From Microbacterium sp. ABRD28 (GTDB lineage Bacteria; Actinomycetota; Actinomycetes; Actinomycetales; Microbacteriaceae): DNA of 64,000 nucleotides. The DNA lies in contig NZ_CP031015.1 of the NCBI RefSeq assembly GCF_003850245.1, forward strand, positions 3,162,001-3,226,000, written 5' to 3'. Shown one piece after another: positions 63,688 through 64,000 of this stretch; the stretch's first letter is position 1, and every line of letters begins with the position of its first letter. Both the position numbers and the translations under genes were made by a program. The notes under the pieces were generated by a model, which did not search any database, was not told where the DNA came from, and was given only the letters and a program-made list of their open reading frames with translations.

Positions 63688-63773
63688 GTCCCGAACTCCT
63701 GCAGAACCGGCCCAGCACTGCCGAAAACGGCTCGGCTGGGCGCCCCGCGCCCCGGATTGCAGGAGTTCGGCAC
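63688..63773. repeat. Palindromic repeat family P1, copy 4
   Basis: CCGAACTCCTGCA (63691-63703) pairs perfectly with TGCAGGAGTTCGG (63758-63770); outer bases extend it with one mismatch. It lies in the gap between the divergent coaA and ppx genes. The base before AACTCC is G here and its partner is C, another compensated change relative to the other copies. Confidence 0.85.
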
Positions 63774-63810
63774 CGCGACCGCACCACACCGCCCGGCACC
63801 CGCCGCCCGC

Positions 63811-63825
63811 TAGCCTGAACCCGTG
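63811..63825 (+). promoter_or_regulatory. Leaderless -10 box of the ppx/gppA gene
   Basis: TAGCCT (63811-63816) stands 6 bp before the GTG at 63823 without any ribosome site, the same layout as at 36024-36038. Confidence 0.5.
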
Positions 63826-64000
63826 CGCCTCGGAGTCCTCGACATCGGCTCGAACACCGTCCACCTGCTGGTCGCCGACGTCCAGCCTGGGGGCCGGCCG
63901 CTCGGCACGACCAGCCGGCGCACTGTGCTGCGCCTCATGCGCTACCTCGCCCCCGACGGCTCCATCACCGAGGAGGGCGTGACGGCGCTCATCGACGCCG
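63823..64000 (+). CDS. Ppx/GppA-family phosphatase, 5' part only
   Basis: Only 59 codons are visible before the window ends. VRLGVLDIGSNTVHLLVADVQPGG is the first phosphate-binding motif of exopolyphosphatase/guanosine-pentaphosphatase proteins (ASKHA fold). The later motifs lie outside, so exopolyphosphatase and pppGpp phosphatase cannot be separated. Confidence 0.9.
   Translation, partial: MRLGVLDIGSNTVHLLVADVQPGGRPLGTTSRRTVLRLMRYLAPDGSITEEGVTALIDA

Overview
The window is a high-GC, densely coded chromosomal segment from an actinobacterium. Several traits point to Microbacteriaceae, most probably Microbacterium or a close relative. These are the very high GC at third codon positions, frequent GTG starts, 4-bp stop/start overlaps (ATGA, GTGA), leaderless starts behind TANNNT boxes, and the conserved neighbourhoods DUF3817-guaA, tsaB-rimI-tsaD and acpS-alr-tsaE. 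No tRNA, rRNA, CRISPR array, transposase or prophage gene was seen. Genus assignment is inference from protein style, not from a marker gene.

Region 1 (1-24.5 kb) is mostly housekeeping. It holds the end of a LigD-type polymerase, a TetR/MBL-hydrolase pair, a two-gene ClpP locus in which one subunit has lost its catalytic serine, a GT4 glycosyltransferase, guaA with DUF3817, an SDR/AraC pair, SURF1, guaB3, DUF2277, a TetR/DHA2 exporter pair, TMEM175, a DUF559 nuclease-like gene, guaB, a complete branched-chain amino acid ABC transporter (livHMGF with convergent livK), RarD and groES under two CIRCE operators.

Region 2 (24.7-35.9 kb) is the most unusual part. It looks like a non-mycobacterial relative of the iniR/iniBAC envelope-stress locus. 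A membrane-anchored Hsp70-like ATPase, a P-loop/LuxR regulator, an IniB N-terminal-domain protein and a Pro/Gln-rich membrane protein run rightwards. They converge with an Asn-Asp-Ser repeat protein and two overlapping dynamin-like GTPases (IniA-like, IniC-like) that run leftwards. The two low-complexity proteins share a common core, which ties the two arms together.

Region 3 (36-50 kb) holds a THUMP-like methyltransferase, the tRNA t6A genes (tsaD, rimI, tsaB, tsaE), alr, acpS, a giant LPXTG-anchored lamin-tail/metallophosphoesterase protein and glmS. Region 4 (50-62.3 kb) is one tightly overlapping glycan-export operon. It contains two GT2 enzymes, a flippase, a large polytopic protein, two tiny membrane proteins, a GT4 enzyme and a 1753-residue secreted protein (glucose/sorbosone dehydrogenase-like, PKD, three NPCBM-like domains, VCBS repeats). 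The right edge carries coaA and the start of a ppx/gppA gene.

A dispersed palindromic element of about 80-95 bp with the core AACTCCTGCA...TGCAGGAGTT occurs four times. Its stem bases covary between copies, and two copies bracket the giant LPXTG gene in the same orientation.
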